Assembly: GCA_040261275.1 (NCBI GenBank)
Contig: JBDQOI010000045.1
Span: 1-14,055 of the forward strand
Length of the DNA stretch: 14,055 nucleotides
Direction of reading: 5' to 3'
Source of the DNA: UBA8752 sp040261275
GTDB taxonomy: Bacteria; Bacteroidota; Bacteroidia; Flavobacteriales_D; Sanyastnellaceae
Both the position numbers and the translations under genes were made by a program. Positions 1-7,426 of this stretch are shown here, piece by piece. A model generated the notes under the pieces. The model ran no database searches. It was given only the letters and a program-made list of their open reading frames with translations, and had not been told where the DNA came from. Each line of letters opens with the position of its first letter. Position 1 is the first letter of the stretch.

Positions 1-691
1 GCACTTTGTTTGCGTTGGCGATGCCCTTGTGAATGTCCATGCCGGAGTGGCCACCGCTGCCTCCCTTGACCACCACGGTCACACCTTGCCCTCCCGAGGA
101 AGCGCACGTCTCCAACGTCCCGGAAAAGCCCAGGTCGATGCCCCCGGCGCAACCGATGCCGATTTCCCGGTCGTCCTCGGTATCGAGGTTCAGCAGAATG
201 TCGCCTTTCATCCAATCGCGCTGCAGCTCGAGCGCCCCGGTCATGCCCGTTTCCTCATCGATGGTGAAGAGCAATTCCAGCGGGGGGTGGGGGATGTCGC
301 GGCTCTCCATGAGGGCCAACATCGTGGCGACGCCCAGTCCATTGTCGGCCCCGAGCGTCGTCCCCTCGGCCCGGACCCAGTCTCCGTCCAGCCGCATGCG
401 AATGCCTTCCGTGTCGAAGTCAAATGCAGTGTCGTTGTTCTTCTGGTGGACCATGTCCACATGGCTCTGAAGGATCACCGTCTTCCGGTCTTCCATGCCG
501 GGACTCGCCGGCTTCCGGACGAGGACGTTTCCAACGGGATCCGAGGATACTTCGAGCCCGGCAGAGGTGGCGAGGTCTGTGATCCACCGGCAGACGGCTT
601 CTTCCTTACCGGAGGCGCGGGGAATGGCGTTGAGGTCGGCAAACCGGCCCCAGAGGGCGGTGGGTTCCAATTGGCGAATGGCATCTGACAT
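1..691 (-). CDS. pepD: Cytosol non-specific dipeptidase (aminoacyl-histidine dipeptidase, M20 family), C-terminus cut by window edge
   Basis: Metal-dependent cytosolic dipeptidase of the PepD type, which cleaves small peptides such as Xaa-His dipeptides to free amino acids. The visible 230 residues run from the ATG at 691 to the window edge, about half the usual length of roughly 480. Seen motifs: metal-binding HVD at residues 77-79 (SHVDMVHQ), the bridging Asp in GADNG at 116, the catalytic/metal Glu pair in DEETG at 146-147, an Asp in LNLDTED at 170, and the very typical PepD motif GGHSGMDIH at 213-221, which opens the dimerisation/lid domain. The ATG at 691 gives the normal family N-terminus, starting just before the LWxxFxxLxxIPRxSxxE segment. 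The gene lies 36 bp after the BNR-protein gene on the same strand, so co-transcription is possible. Family assignment is confident; exact substrate range is not visible. Confidence 0.93.
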   Translation of the reverse strand, partial: MSDAIRQLEPTALWGRFADLNAIPRASGKEEAVCRWITDLATSAGLEVSSDPVGNVLVRKPASPGMEDRKTVILQSHVDMVHQKNNDTAFDFDTEGIRMRLDGDWVRAEGTTLGADNGLGVATMLALMESRDIPHPPLELLFTIDEETGMTGALELQRDWMKGDILLNLDTEDDREIGIGCAGGIDLGFSGTLETCASSGGQGVTVVVKGGSGGHSGMDIHKGIANANKV

Positions 692-693
692 GC

Positions 694-719
694 CCCGAAA
701 TTCGCCCAAAAATTGCGGG
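694..719 (-). other. Imperfect hairpin just before the pepD start codon
   Basis: Inverted repeat with arms at 694-702 (CCCGAAATT) and 711-719 (AATTGCGGG): nine positions, one mismatch, 8-nt loop. It fills most of the 36-bp gap between the BNR-protein stop and the pepD start, ending 2 bp before the pepD ATG. No T-run follows on the minus strand, so it is not a standard intrinsic terminator. It could lower pepD translation or stabilise a processed mRNA end; this is inference. Confidence 0.35.
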
Positions 720-727
720 TGGAAAGG

Positions 728-3700
728 TCAATTGACGCATTCCATGCCGAAAGCCGCCAACAGGATGAGCAGGTCGCCGCTGGAGACCAGTCCATTGCCG
801 TCCACATCCTGTGTACAATCGGCGACACATCCGAACTCGCTGAGCAGCCCCAACAGGTCATCGATGGCCGTGATTCCGTCGCCGTTGATGTCGCTGGAAC
901 AAGGGGCGAGCTCGCCGCCCGAAACGAAACCATCGCAGTTCACATCCCCACCCAAAGGCGCGAGGGGCGCGTCGGGGTAGAAGTTGGCGTCGCCATCGTT
1001 GCAGTCGTTGTCGTTGGTTACCCAACCGGGGGGCGGCACCCCGCAAAATCCCTGCTCGGCCCCTGAAGTGTCGTCACCGTAGCCATCGCCGTCCGTGTCG
1101 GGCCAGGCCGCGGTCGGGAAGAAGCAGGAGCCGTCATCCTCCGTTGCACCGACCAGGAAATTGCAGGCATCCGGGTGGGTGCATCCCGCGAACTCGTCCC
1201 CATCGCAAACGCCGTCGCCGTCCGCATCGCCACTGAGGCAGGCCCCCGAGCAGTCCAGTCCGGGTTCGGGGAAAAGGCAACCTCCGTCGTCGCAGAGGGC
1301 AAAAAGATCAAAGTTGCAGGCCGCCGGATGGGTGCATCCCGACGCAAACGTGCAGGTTCCGTCGTCGAGGGTCTTTTCCGACACATAGTTGCAGGCCGTA
1401 GAATCGGTGCACCCGTAGCAGCTGAAATCACAGGCCGCAGGACCATCTGCCAGCGGGTCGAAGTTGCACGCCGTCGGCAACATGCAGCCCGGGTGGAAAA
1501 CCGGGGGCAGACAGATTTCCGTCTGCAGAATACCGCTGAAGTTGGGGTTCACCTCGTGGTACAGCGTATCGTCCAGACAAGACAGCGTGATGCTGGCTGT
1601 GCTTCCGGGACAGGGACTCCAACCATTGGCCATCTGGTCCTGCACTTGGAACATCCGACAACCTTCGTCCAGACAGAGGTTCCACTGTTGTCCTCCGGCG
1701 GGGACGCCCCCCGGCGCGATGGCCAGCCCCCCCGGACTGAGGTTCCAGCTGATCTCGGAAGGGCTGCAATCCGGTTGGATATCAATGGTCAGCGGGTAGC
1801 ACGTCGGCCCGCAAGAACCGTCGTCATAGGTGGCATCGGGGTTGTAGTTCTCGGCGTAGGGGTCCTTGCAACCGCCTTCGATCTCCCCATCGAGACAGAT
1901 GGGGTACTCCCCATCCACGGAGGCGCCGGGCGAGACCAGGAAGGGCGTGGATTCCCCCGCGCGGGTCAGGGTAAAGGCGAGCTCAGTTCCGCAATCCTCC
2001 ATCAGGCTCTCATAACCGCTGAGCTGGTCGCGGTGGACTTCGAAGGTGTTGCATCCCGGCGGCAGGCATAAGGTATCGGTAGCCGTGCTCAAGGGGTCGA
2101 GCCATCCGCTGCGGTAGAGCACCCTCCCCAGTCCGTCCTTGAAGAGCCAGCCGTGCTGGGAACCGAAGCAGTCCGAGGTGAATTCCAGGACGACCGATTC
2201 CCCACCTTCCACGCGCAGAATCCGCGTGGAGCGGATGTCGTTTGAAGTCCGGGCGTCGGTTTCTCCATTCACAGCCGTGACGATGACCGAGAGGTCGGAC
2301 CAACCCGAGGGGGCCACGAGCGGCGCCAAGTTCAGGTGAATGCTGTCGCCGGGTGCAATGCTTCCATTCCAGAGGGTGTCGGCTGACGCTCCTCCAAAGT
2401 AGCCGTATTGGAGCTGCAATTGCTGAATGTCGGTTGTGCCGAGGTTCAATACCGGCACCACGATGGACGGGGAGGCCTCACAGGTTGCACCGCGCGGGGC
2501 CGGCATGCGTCCCAGTCCGGCGTCCAGGGCCGGAGGGTCAGGCAGCTCAAAGGTGTATACGCCCCTGCCATAAGTGGCCGCAACCAGCCTTCCGGAAGGG
2601 TTGTGCAACAAAAGATCGGACACCACCACATTGGGCAGCCCTTCGGACATGCGCTCCCATTCCGCGCCGACGTTGGCTGATTTCCGGTACACCCCCACAT
2701 CCGTTCCGGCGTAGAGGGTGCCGGTGGAAGCGTCCCGTTCCAGACAATTGATGGGCGCCGGCGGCAAACCGGCGGATGCATTGCCCCAGGTCACCCCCCC
2801 ATCGGTGCTCACCATGACTTTTATGGAGTCGTTGTAGTTGGACAGGCTGGCCCACAGGTGGTCCGCATCTTCTTCCGCCACGTGGACGCTGGTGATCCAT
2901 GCAAATCCATTGGGCGGGTCGAGTTCCTCGAAATTCTGCCCGTCCAGCGTGCGGAAGAGCCGGTATTCCTTGGTGGCGTATATCCTTGAAATGTCGCTCG
3001 GTGCCAAGGCCATATCGGTGCAGGGACCACCGGGGAGGATGGACAATGGAATCCAGCTGTTGCCTCGGTTCGTGGAACGGTATACCCTTTCCTTGGCCAT
3101 GTAAATCCAGTCGGGGTTGAAGCGGCTGACCTCCCAAGGGGTGAGCCATTCGCCTTGGCTGTCCTCATTGCTTCCCGCATTGCCCGCAATCTCTTGGAAG
3201 GCATTGCCGCCATCGTCAGAACGGAACAACTGCCCGTAGTAGAGGGAGGCGTATACAATCTCATCCAAGGCGCCGTGAAAGGAACATTGGAACCCGTCGC
3301 CTCCCAGCACGTGTTCCCACGCGCCCTCGTGCTTCATGAAGGTGCCATTGTCCTGGGTGCCCACGAGGAACCGATCGACCGATTGGGGGTCCAGATCCAC
3401 GCGGTAGGCCTGTGTGATGGCGAGTCCGGCGCTTTTGTCCTCGGAAAGGCCGGCGTCGGGATGCAGAACGAAGGCCCCACCGTCATTGCCGACCAGCAGT
3501 CGACCGTCGGGCAGGTAGTGCAATCCATGCTGGTCCGCGTGGAGATAGGGGCGGTCTCCCCCGGAGTACCAGTGTCCCGCACAATCCCAAGTCTGGCCTC
3601 CATCCTCGGAGCCCCACAAGTTGACCCCACCGACATGGACGCGTTCGGGATCATCGGGATGGACGGCGAGGGCCAAATCGTACCAGGCCTGTCCCCCCAC

Positions 3701-4876
3701 GTCTGTCCCATCCACCGTCCAGCCGAGCAAGTTGGGCCCTTGGCCTTCCAGCATCCGTGCGGACCAGTTCGTCCCGCCATCGGTGCTGCGCCAGAAACCG
3801 GCGAATCCTTGATCGCTGTTCTTGCCTGCTACCGCGTATACCATATCCGGTGCAGAAGGGGCAAAGGCCAGCGTGATGCGACTGATTCCATAGGACGCCC
3901 CGTCCAGACTGGCCACGGTCCAAGTGGCCCCGGCGTCAAAACTCTGTGCGACATCGTTGCCAAACTCCCCGGCGAGCAGGTGATTCGGATTGCCCGGGTC
4001 AAACTCGAGGCTCGCATAGTCCCCGGTGAGGGTGCGAACCCAATTGTCCCCTGCGTTGTAGCTGCGGTATACGCCGAGGCTCGAGGCGGCCCACAGCGTA
4101 TCGGGTTGGGTCGGATGGACCAGAATGCGGGTCAAGGTCCGGCCCATGTAGGTGCCCCAGTCCAGCCCTGTCGCGGACCAGGTGAGGCCGCCGTCCGCGC
4201 TGGTCCACACCCCGATGGAACGGGTGTCTCCAAAGTCCCCGTCGCCGGTGGCAATCCACAGCCGTTGAGGGTCGGCGGGGTGAAAGGCCACATCGGAGAC
4301 CCCGATGGATCCGAGTTGGTCTGCGCCCATCGCGGTCCAGGAATCACCACCGTCCAGGGTGCGCCAAAGTCCTCCCGACGGTGCGCAGCCCCACCATTCA
4401 TCGGGCGCTCCGGGCCTTGCCACGAGGCGGTTGAGGCGTCCATTGCCCCCCAGTCCAGTGGGGCCGACGGGCCCTTCGTAAGTCCAAGTGGGGTCGGTGG
4501 TGCTTCGCTGCGCCGCCTCCGACAGCCTGTCCTCTTCTGCGCGCTCCAGCGCCCGTTGAACCACGCCGTTGGGGGGGCGCAAGCCTTCGGCATTGACCCT
4601 CGGCGCCATGAAGGCGTCCCACCGATGAAACGGCTTGAACCCCTTGCCCTTGGAACCCGGCGCCACGTCAGCCGACGAGTAGGCCGCCCGGACGGAATCC
4701 AATGACGCGGTTCCATCCCGCATGACGGCACTCCAGTGTGGCGCCTCCTGCGCACGCGCGTAGGACTGCGCACCTGAGAACAAGAGCACAAGGCACATCC
4801 CCGACAGGACGCAACAAGTCCACCGCCGGAAATTCCAGCGGTTCAGGGGGACCATTTTTTGCGGTGCGCGGGGCAT
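728..4876 (-). CDS. Large secreted BNR/Asp-box propeller protein with Cys repeats and dockerin-like C-terminus
   Basis: 1382-residue exported protein. It has a Sec signal peptide (basic stretch around NRWNFRRW, hydrophobic core 21-40, cleavage near SYA-RAQ). Residues about 130-780 hold sortilin/GH74-like BNR repeats with Asp-boxes of the SxDGGxTW type at about 174, 226, 272, 312, 364, 423, 553, 601, 690 and 733, consistent with one or two beta-propellers. A CARDB-like beta domain covers about 800-890. Two copies of an 80-residue module with a CLxxGCxxFxVxDQ core follow (894-975, 1028-1108). Five Cys repeats lie at 1002-1251, then Asp-rich DxDGDG/MopE-like motifs (1217-1302) and a double dockerin-like tail (1326-1382). 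Catalytic activity cannot be assigned; propellers of this kind occur in glycan-binding, glycosidase and sorting-receptor-like proteins. No classical type IX (LYPNP) C-terminal domain is seen. An alternative start is Met8 at 4855, which follows an A-run and gives a shorter signal-peptide n-region. The gene starts 36 bp after the metalloprotease stop. Confidence 0.88.
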   Translation of the reverse strand: MPRAPQKMVPLNRWNFRRWTCCVLSGMCLVLLFSGAQSYARAQEAPHWSAVMRDGTASLDSVRAAYSSADVAPGSKGKGFKPFHRWDAFMAPRVNAEGLRPPNGVVQRALERAEEDRLSEAAQRSTTDPTWTYEGPVGPTGLGGNGRLNRLVARPGAPDEWWGCAPSGGLWRTLDGGDSWTAMGADQLGSIGVSDVAFHPADPQRLWIATGDGDFGDTRSIGVWTSADGGLTWSATGLDWGTYMGRTLTRILVHPTQPDTLWAASSLGVYRSYNAGDNWVRTLTGDYASLEFDPGNPNHLLAGEFGNDVAQSFDAGATWTVASLDGASYGISRITLAFAPSAPDMVYAVAGKNSDQGFAGFWRSTDGGTNWSARMLEGQGPNLLGWTVDGTDVGGQAWYDLALAVHPDDPERVHVGGVNLWGSEDGGQTWDCAGHWYSGGDRPYLHADQHGLHYLPDGRLLVGNDGGAFVLHPDAGLSEDKSAGLAITQAYRVDLDPQSVDRFLVGTQDNGTFMKHEGAWEHVLGGDGFQCSFHGALDEIVYASLYYGQLFRSDDGGNAFQEIAGNAGSNEDSQGEWLTPWEVSRFNPDWIYMAKERVYRSTNRGNSWIPLSILPGGPCTDMALAPSDISRIYATKEYRLFRTLDGQNFEELDPPNGFAWITSVHVAEEDADHLWASLSNYNDSIKVMVSTDGGVTWGNASAGLPPAPINCLERDASTGTLYAGTDVGVYRKSANVGAEWERMSEGLPNVVVSDLLLHNPSGRLVAATYGRGVYTFELPDPPALDAGLGRMPAPRGATCEASPSIVVPVLNLGTTDIQQLQLQYGYFGGASADTLWNGSIAPGDSIHLNLAPLVAPSGWSDLSVIVTAVNGETDARTSNDIRSTRILRVEGGESVVLEFTSDCFGSQHGWLFKDGLGRVLYRSGWLDPLSTATDTLCLPPGCNTFEVHRDQLSGYESLMEDCGTELAFTLTRAGESTPFLVSPGASVDGEYPICLDGEIEGGCKDPYAENYNPDATYDDGSCGPTCYPLTIDIQPDCSPSEISWNLSPGGLAIAPGGVPAGGQQWNLCLDEGCRMFQVQDQMANGWSPCPGSTASITLSCLDDTLYHEVNPNFSGILQTEICLPPVFHPGCMLPTACNFDPLADGPAACDFSCYGCTDSTACNYVSEKTLDDGTCTFASGCTHPAACNFDLFALCDDGGCLFPEPGLDCSGACLSGDADGDGVCDGDEFAGCTHPDACNFLVGATEDDGSCFFPTAAWPDTDGDGYGDDTSGAEQGFCGVPPPGWVTNDNDCNDGDANFYPDAPLAPLGGDVNCDGFVSGGELAPCSSDINGDGITAIDDLLGLLSEFGCVADCTQDVDGNGLVSSGDLLILLAAFGMECVN
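731..901 (-). other. Dockerin-like C-terminal tail of the BNR protein
   Basis: Encodes residues 1326-1382. Two EF-hand-like calcium loops, DINGDGITAIDDLL and DVDGNGLVSSGDLL, are each followed by a hydrophobic helix ending in a Phe-Gly pair (EFGC, AFGMEC). The pattern matches dockerin type I repeats: Asp at loop positions 1, 3 and 5, then a Leu-rich helix. The metalloprotease encoded upstream ends in the same arrangement (4916-5086). No cohesin partner is visible in the window, so the role as a sorting or anchoring signal is inferred. Confidence 0.7.
1124..1489 (-). repeat. Four Cys-rich GCTxPxACNF-type protein repeats in the BNR protein
   Basis: Residues 1130-1251 contain four units of about 21 residues on the pattern GC(T/M)xPxACN(F/Y), spacer, (D)DGxC. 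They begin at residues 1130, 1155, 1180 and 1231; the last two are separated by an Asp-rich DADGDG segment. A fifth, GCKDPYAENYNPDATYDDGSC-like unit lies upstream at residues 1002-1022 (bases 1811-1873). The units are degenerate at DNA level, so the repetition is best seen in the protein. Each unit has paired cysteines that could form disulfides outside the cell. Confidence 0.75.
1553..2197 (-). repeat. Duplicated ~80-residue module in the BNR protein
   Basis: Residues 894-975 (bases 1952-2197) and 1028-1108 (bases 1553-1795) share a layout: a beta strand ending in DC, a Ser/Trp segment, a Gly-rich turn, then (T/N)LCLxxGCxxF(E/Q)V, a DQ pair, and a second Cys before a strand (AFTL / SITL). 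The CLxxGCxxFxVxD core resembles modules I know from other exported marine Bacteroidota proteins. The two copies flank the first Cys repeat. Confidence 0.6.
2657..4369 (-). repeat. BNR/Asp-box propeller repeat region
   Basis: Encodes residues 170-740 of the BNR protein. About ten Asp-boxes occur at 40-60 residue spacing with a longer interval in the middle (about 430-553). The boxes at 226, 364, 423 and 690 are canonical (SADGGLTW, STDGGTNW, SEDGGQTW, STDGGVTW); others are degraded (SYNAGDNW, STNRGNSW, SANVGAEW). The order and spacing fit the sortilin/Ycf48/GH74-like propeller superfamily. I could not place the two catalytic Asp residues expected of a GH74 enzyme. Confidence 0.75.
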
Positions 4877-4912
4877 TGCGTATTCAGCGTTTCACCCCGG
4901 AATGGGGCAGGG

Positions 4913-7426
4913 TCAGTTCGAACAGGGCAGACCGAACGCTCCGAGGAGTATCAGAAAATCCGCCACGTCCACTCCTGGAACGCCGTTCAAATCGAACGTA
5001 CAATCCACGGAGCACCCAAACTCGCCGAGGAGCAGGAGGATGTCATTGACGTTCACAAGACCGTCGTTGTCGAGGTCTTCGGGGCATTGGCTTTCCTCTT
5101 CAGGGTCCAGCGCCCCCCCGCTGCAGTCATTGTCGACGCCGTCCTGCGTCCCCGGTGCGCCGGGATAGACGTCATTACGGGAATCATCGCAATCGGTTGC
5201 ATTGAGCACGTATCCGATGAGGCTTCCTTCACATCCGGTGGTGGAAACGATGGGATTTCCGAATCCGTCCCCATCGGCATCGGCGTACAGCGTCGTGGGC
5301 GGAATGCAGGTTCCATCGTCGATGGAGGCGACTTCCATGAAATTGCAAGCCACCGGATCCGTGCAGCCCTGTATGGCTTCCAAGATGAAATTCGCGTTGG
5401 AGACATCGAAGAAAACCGAGCCGTGTCCTTTGATCTTGATGCGGGCGGCATTGGTTTCAACAGAAGGCAACAGGACCGTGGCCTCTCCCGCATTGGGTGC
5501 GGCCTCTGCCAGCAGATAGGGCCAGGTGTAGCCCCCGTCCACACTGCAGTAGATGTCGACTTCGCTGCAGTTTACGTTGCCCCCGTCCGTTCCGGCAACA
5601 TCCCAGTTCACCGTCAGGTTGCTGTTCCCCGCCCGGGTGATGCTGGTATTGGGGTAAGTGACCAGAAACGGGCCCGTAGTGGCATCGATGTAGAAGGTCT
5701 TGGTTCCGACCGCAACGCCACCACATCCCGGGTTGTTGTCGCGCACCGTGCACTTGAAGGTCATCGTCCGGTTGTAATCGGCGAGGTGCTCGCCGAAGGA
5801 AACCTGATTGTTGAGCAGTTTGTCCAACTTGGGAATCACGCGGGTGGAGGAGGTGACCGGGGCAAAGGATCGGACGATGGGGGCGTTGCCCGTCGGGTTG
5901 TTGAGGTTGTTGTCACCACTGGCCGTGGCCGGTCCGAGGTTGTACTGCTCCCAACTGTACGTCAGGTTGTTGCCCACGTTGGGGTCGCTCGCTGTGGCGA
6001 TCAGCTCGTAGGGGGTGGATTTGGGGATGGAGAACGCGCTCGCACCTACCGAAACCGTAGGCGCTGAGTTGCCACTGGATATCTGCGTGGAACAGGAGTT
6101 ACCGAATCCGTCGTGCAGGTAGTTCGTCCCCTCAATGAGGCTGTGGACATGGTACACATCGTCGGAATTGTTCTGCAGGTTGGGGGCACAGATTCCGCTG
6201 TAGCTCATGATGGTGGAGCCGCTACCGGGCTCATAGGCGGCCGAATTGGCGCGGTTGCCGCTGCAGCTGTTGTTAAACGTGTGGTTGCATCCGAATTGGT
6301 GCCCCATCTCATGTCCCACGTAGTCCACATCGAAGGGGTCGCCGATGGGGGCGGGCAGTCCCGTTACGCCTCCTGCCTTGAAGCTGGTACAGACGGAGTT
6401 GAGATAGGCCACTCCACCGCCGCCGGTGGAGAACACGTGGCCGATGTCGTAGCCATTGAAGCCGATGATGCCGTCGATGGTGGTCTGGTTCTGTGACAAC
6501 ATGGCCCCTCCATTGGAATTCGTGTAGGGGTCCGTCGATCCATTCAGGAAAATCAATTCATCGTTGTCCGGAATCAGGGTGAGTCGGATGGCCATTTCAG
6601 GCTCCACAATGCTGTTGATGCGGTTGATGGAGGTGTTCATGGCGGACAGCACGCTGCTCACGGTTCCCCCGTGAAATTGACCGTATTCGCCCGTACATGC
6701 CAGGGCCAGGGAATAATTGCGGCGGGTCTGACCGTAGGGAGGGCCAATGCGCTGGGTAATGCGACCGTCCTCCAGGGCGTTGGTTCCGTCGACGTCGCCG
6801 GACTTACCAATGCCCATCATGCGAACGTCGCAGTCGTCGCGGCGCTTGCTGGTGGAAGCCATGAACTCGGAACGGGTGTAGACCATGAGCTGGTCGAGCT
6901 CTCCGATGTTCCATGGATCGATGTAAACCGTACTGCCCAGGGAGTGCACAATGCCGTGGAATCCCCTGGGGCTGACGTCGATGCGGCCCGAAATGAGTCC
7001 ATCGGTTTCGGATTGGATGAGGTAGCTCCTGATTTCGGGGTACTTCGCCGTCAATTCCGGGGCCATGACGTCGGACCTGACAATGCGAAAGGGATGCGTT
7101 TCCCACCCGGGCAAACCTTCTGCGGGCAACGGCAGGGTCAAGCGGCATGGGGACTGGTCCAAGGTCCGCCCCAAACCGGTCGCCGGATTGAACTCGCGGG
7201 GCGCCTCGGCCAGCGCCGTCACAAGGGCTTCGTGGTCATAGGAAACGGCGCGGGCTTCGGAGATCGCCTCTCGGTTTTGAGCGCGGGTGGTTGCGCCTTG
7301 TTGCCACGCCGCGCCCTTCAGTGAAGGGGCGGGGGCATGCCATTGGGCATGCGCTACATCCGCGGTGAGAAGGAGGACGAAAATCCAGCCCATCGGAAGA
7401 ACAGTGCGGTTGGGTTTCATGGACAT
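4913..7426 (-). CDS. Secreted reprolysin-like zinc metalloprotease (metzincin) with dockerin-like C-terminus
   Basis: Exported endopeptidase. Numbering here counts from an upstream in-frame Met at 7498; the chosen start is residue 25 (ATG at 7426), because the 24 residues before it look non-coding-like while MSMKPNRTVLPMGWIFVLLL... is a clean signal peptide with cleavage at AHA-Q (52/53). Residue 27 (7420) is an equally good start. A propeptide-like region covers about 55-210. The catalytic domain, about 255-470, has the zinc motif HEMGHQFGCNH at 396-406 and the metzincin Met-turn (MSYSGICAP) at 431, typical of M12B/reprolysin-like peptidases. Ig/PKD-like beta domains cover about 478-605 and 606-710. 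One Cys repeat (711-731), a DADGDG/MopE-like metal motif (739-793) and a double dockerin-like tail (805-861) close the protein. It is probably first in a minus-strand run with the BNR protein and pepD, pointing to extracellular protein degradation. Natural substrate is unknown. Confidence 0.92.
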   Translation of the reverse strand: MSMKPNRTVLPMGWIFVLLLTADVAHAQWHAPAPSLKGAAWQQGATTRAQNREAISEARAVSYDHEALVTALAEAPREFNPATGLGRTLDQSPCRLTLPLPAEGLPGWETHPFRIVRSDVMAPELTAKYPEIRSYLIQSETDGLISGRIDVSPRGFHGIVHSLGSTVYIDPWNIGELDQLMVYTRSEFMASTSKRRDDCDVRMMGIGKSGDVDGTNALEDGRITQRIGPPYGQTRRNYSLALACTGEYGQFHGGTVSSVLSAMNTSINRINSIVEPEMAIRLTLIPDNDELIFLNGSTDPYTNSNGGAMLSQNQTTIDGIIGFNGYDIGHVFSTGGGGVAYLNSVCTSFKAGGVTGLPAPIGDPFDVDYVGHEMGHQFGCNHTFNNSCSGNRANSAAYEPGSGSTIMSYSGICAPNLQNNSDDVYHVHSLIEGTNYLHDGFGNSCSTQISSGNSAPTVSVGASAFSIPKSTPYELIATASDPNVGNNLTYSWEQYNLGPATASGDNNLNNPTGNAPIVRSFAPVTSSTRVIPKLDKLLNNQVSFGEHLADYNRTMTFKCTVRDNNPGCGGVAVGTKTFYIDATTGPFLVTYPNTSITRAGNSNLTVNWDVAGTDGGNVNCSEVDIYCSVDGGYTWPYLLAEAAPNAGEATVLLPSVETNAARIKIKGHGSVFFDVSNANFILEAIQGCTDPVACNFMEVASIDDGTCIPPTTLYADADGDGFGNPIVSTTGCEGSLIGYVLNATDCDDSRNDVYPGAPGTQDGVDNDCSGGALDPEEESQCPEDLDNDGLVNVNDILLLLGEFGCSVDCTFDLNGVPGVDVADFLILLGAFGLPCSN
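4916..5086 (-). other. Dockerin-like C-terminal tail of the metalloprotease
   Basis: Encodes residues 805-861 (numbered from 7498). The first loop is DLDNDGLVNVNDILLLL and the second, degraded loop is DLNGVPGVDVADFLILL. Both are followed by a Phe-Gly/Cys segment (GEFGCSVDCT, GAFGLPCSN). Spacing and Cys placement match the BNR-protein tail at 731-901 with no net length change, so the two tails are homologous. Confidence 0.7.
5122..5368 (-). other. Cys repeat plus MopE-like metal-binding motif of the metalloprotease
   Basis: Encodes residues 711-793. It starts with a GCTDPVACNF...DDGTC unit and continues with DADGDGFGNP, a Cys-containing spacer, then DCDDSRNDVYPGAPG and DGVDNDCSG. The latter part matches the MopE-type putative copper/metal-binding repeat (DxDGDGxG ... 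DCDDxxxxxxPGA ... DGxDNDC) found in exported bacterial proteins. The BNR protein has the same order at residues 1231-1316 but with a degraded final DxDNDC. Confidence 0.65.

Noticed and set aside
29..688. 219-codon plus-strand open frame at the left edge
   Set aside because: It is antisense to pepD, whose metal-binding motifs fix the real frame on the minus strand.
2657..4369. Calling the BNR protein a GH74 xyloglucanase or a sialidase
   Set aside because: Asp-boxes alone do not define an enzyme. I could not identify the catalytic Asp pair of GH74 or the Arg triad/FRIP motif of sialidases.
3155..4705. 516-codon plus-strand open frame opposite the BNR protein
   Set aside because: It lies wholly antisense to a gene with clear domain repeats. 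Its product has no recognisable motif, and long antisense frames are common in GC-rich coding DNA.
4894..4907. CCCC/GGGG mini-hairpin between the metalloprotease and BNR genes as a terminator
   Set aside because: The stem is only four pairs and no T-run follows on the minus strand; it does not support termination.
4859..6067. 402-codon plus-strand open frame opposite the metalloprotease
   Set aside because: The product is a Val/Gly-rich shadow of the opposite gene, without recognisable motifs.
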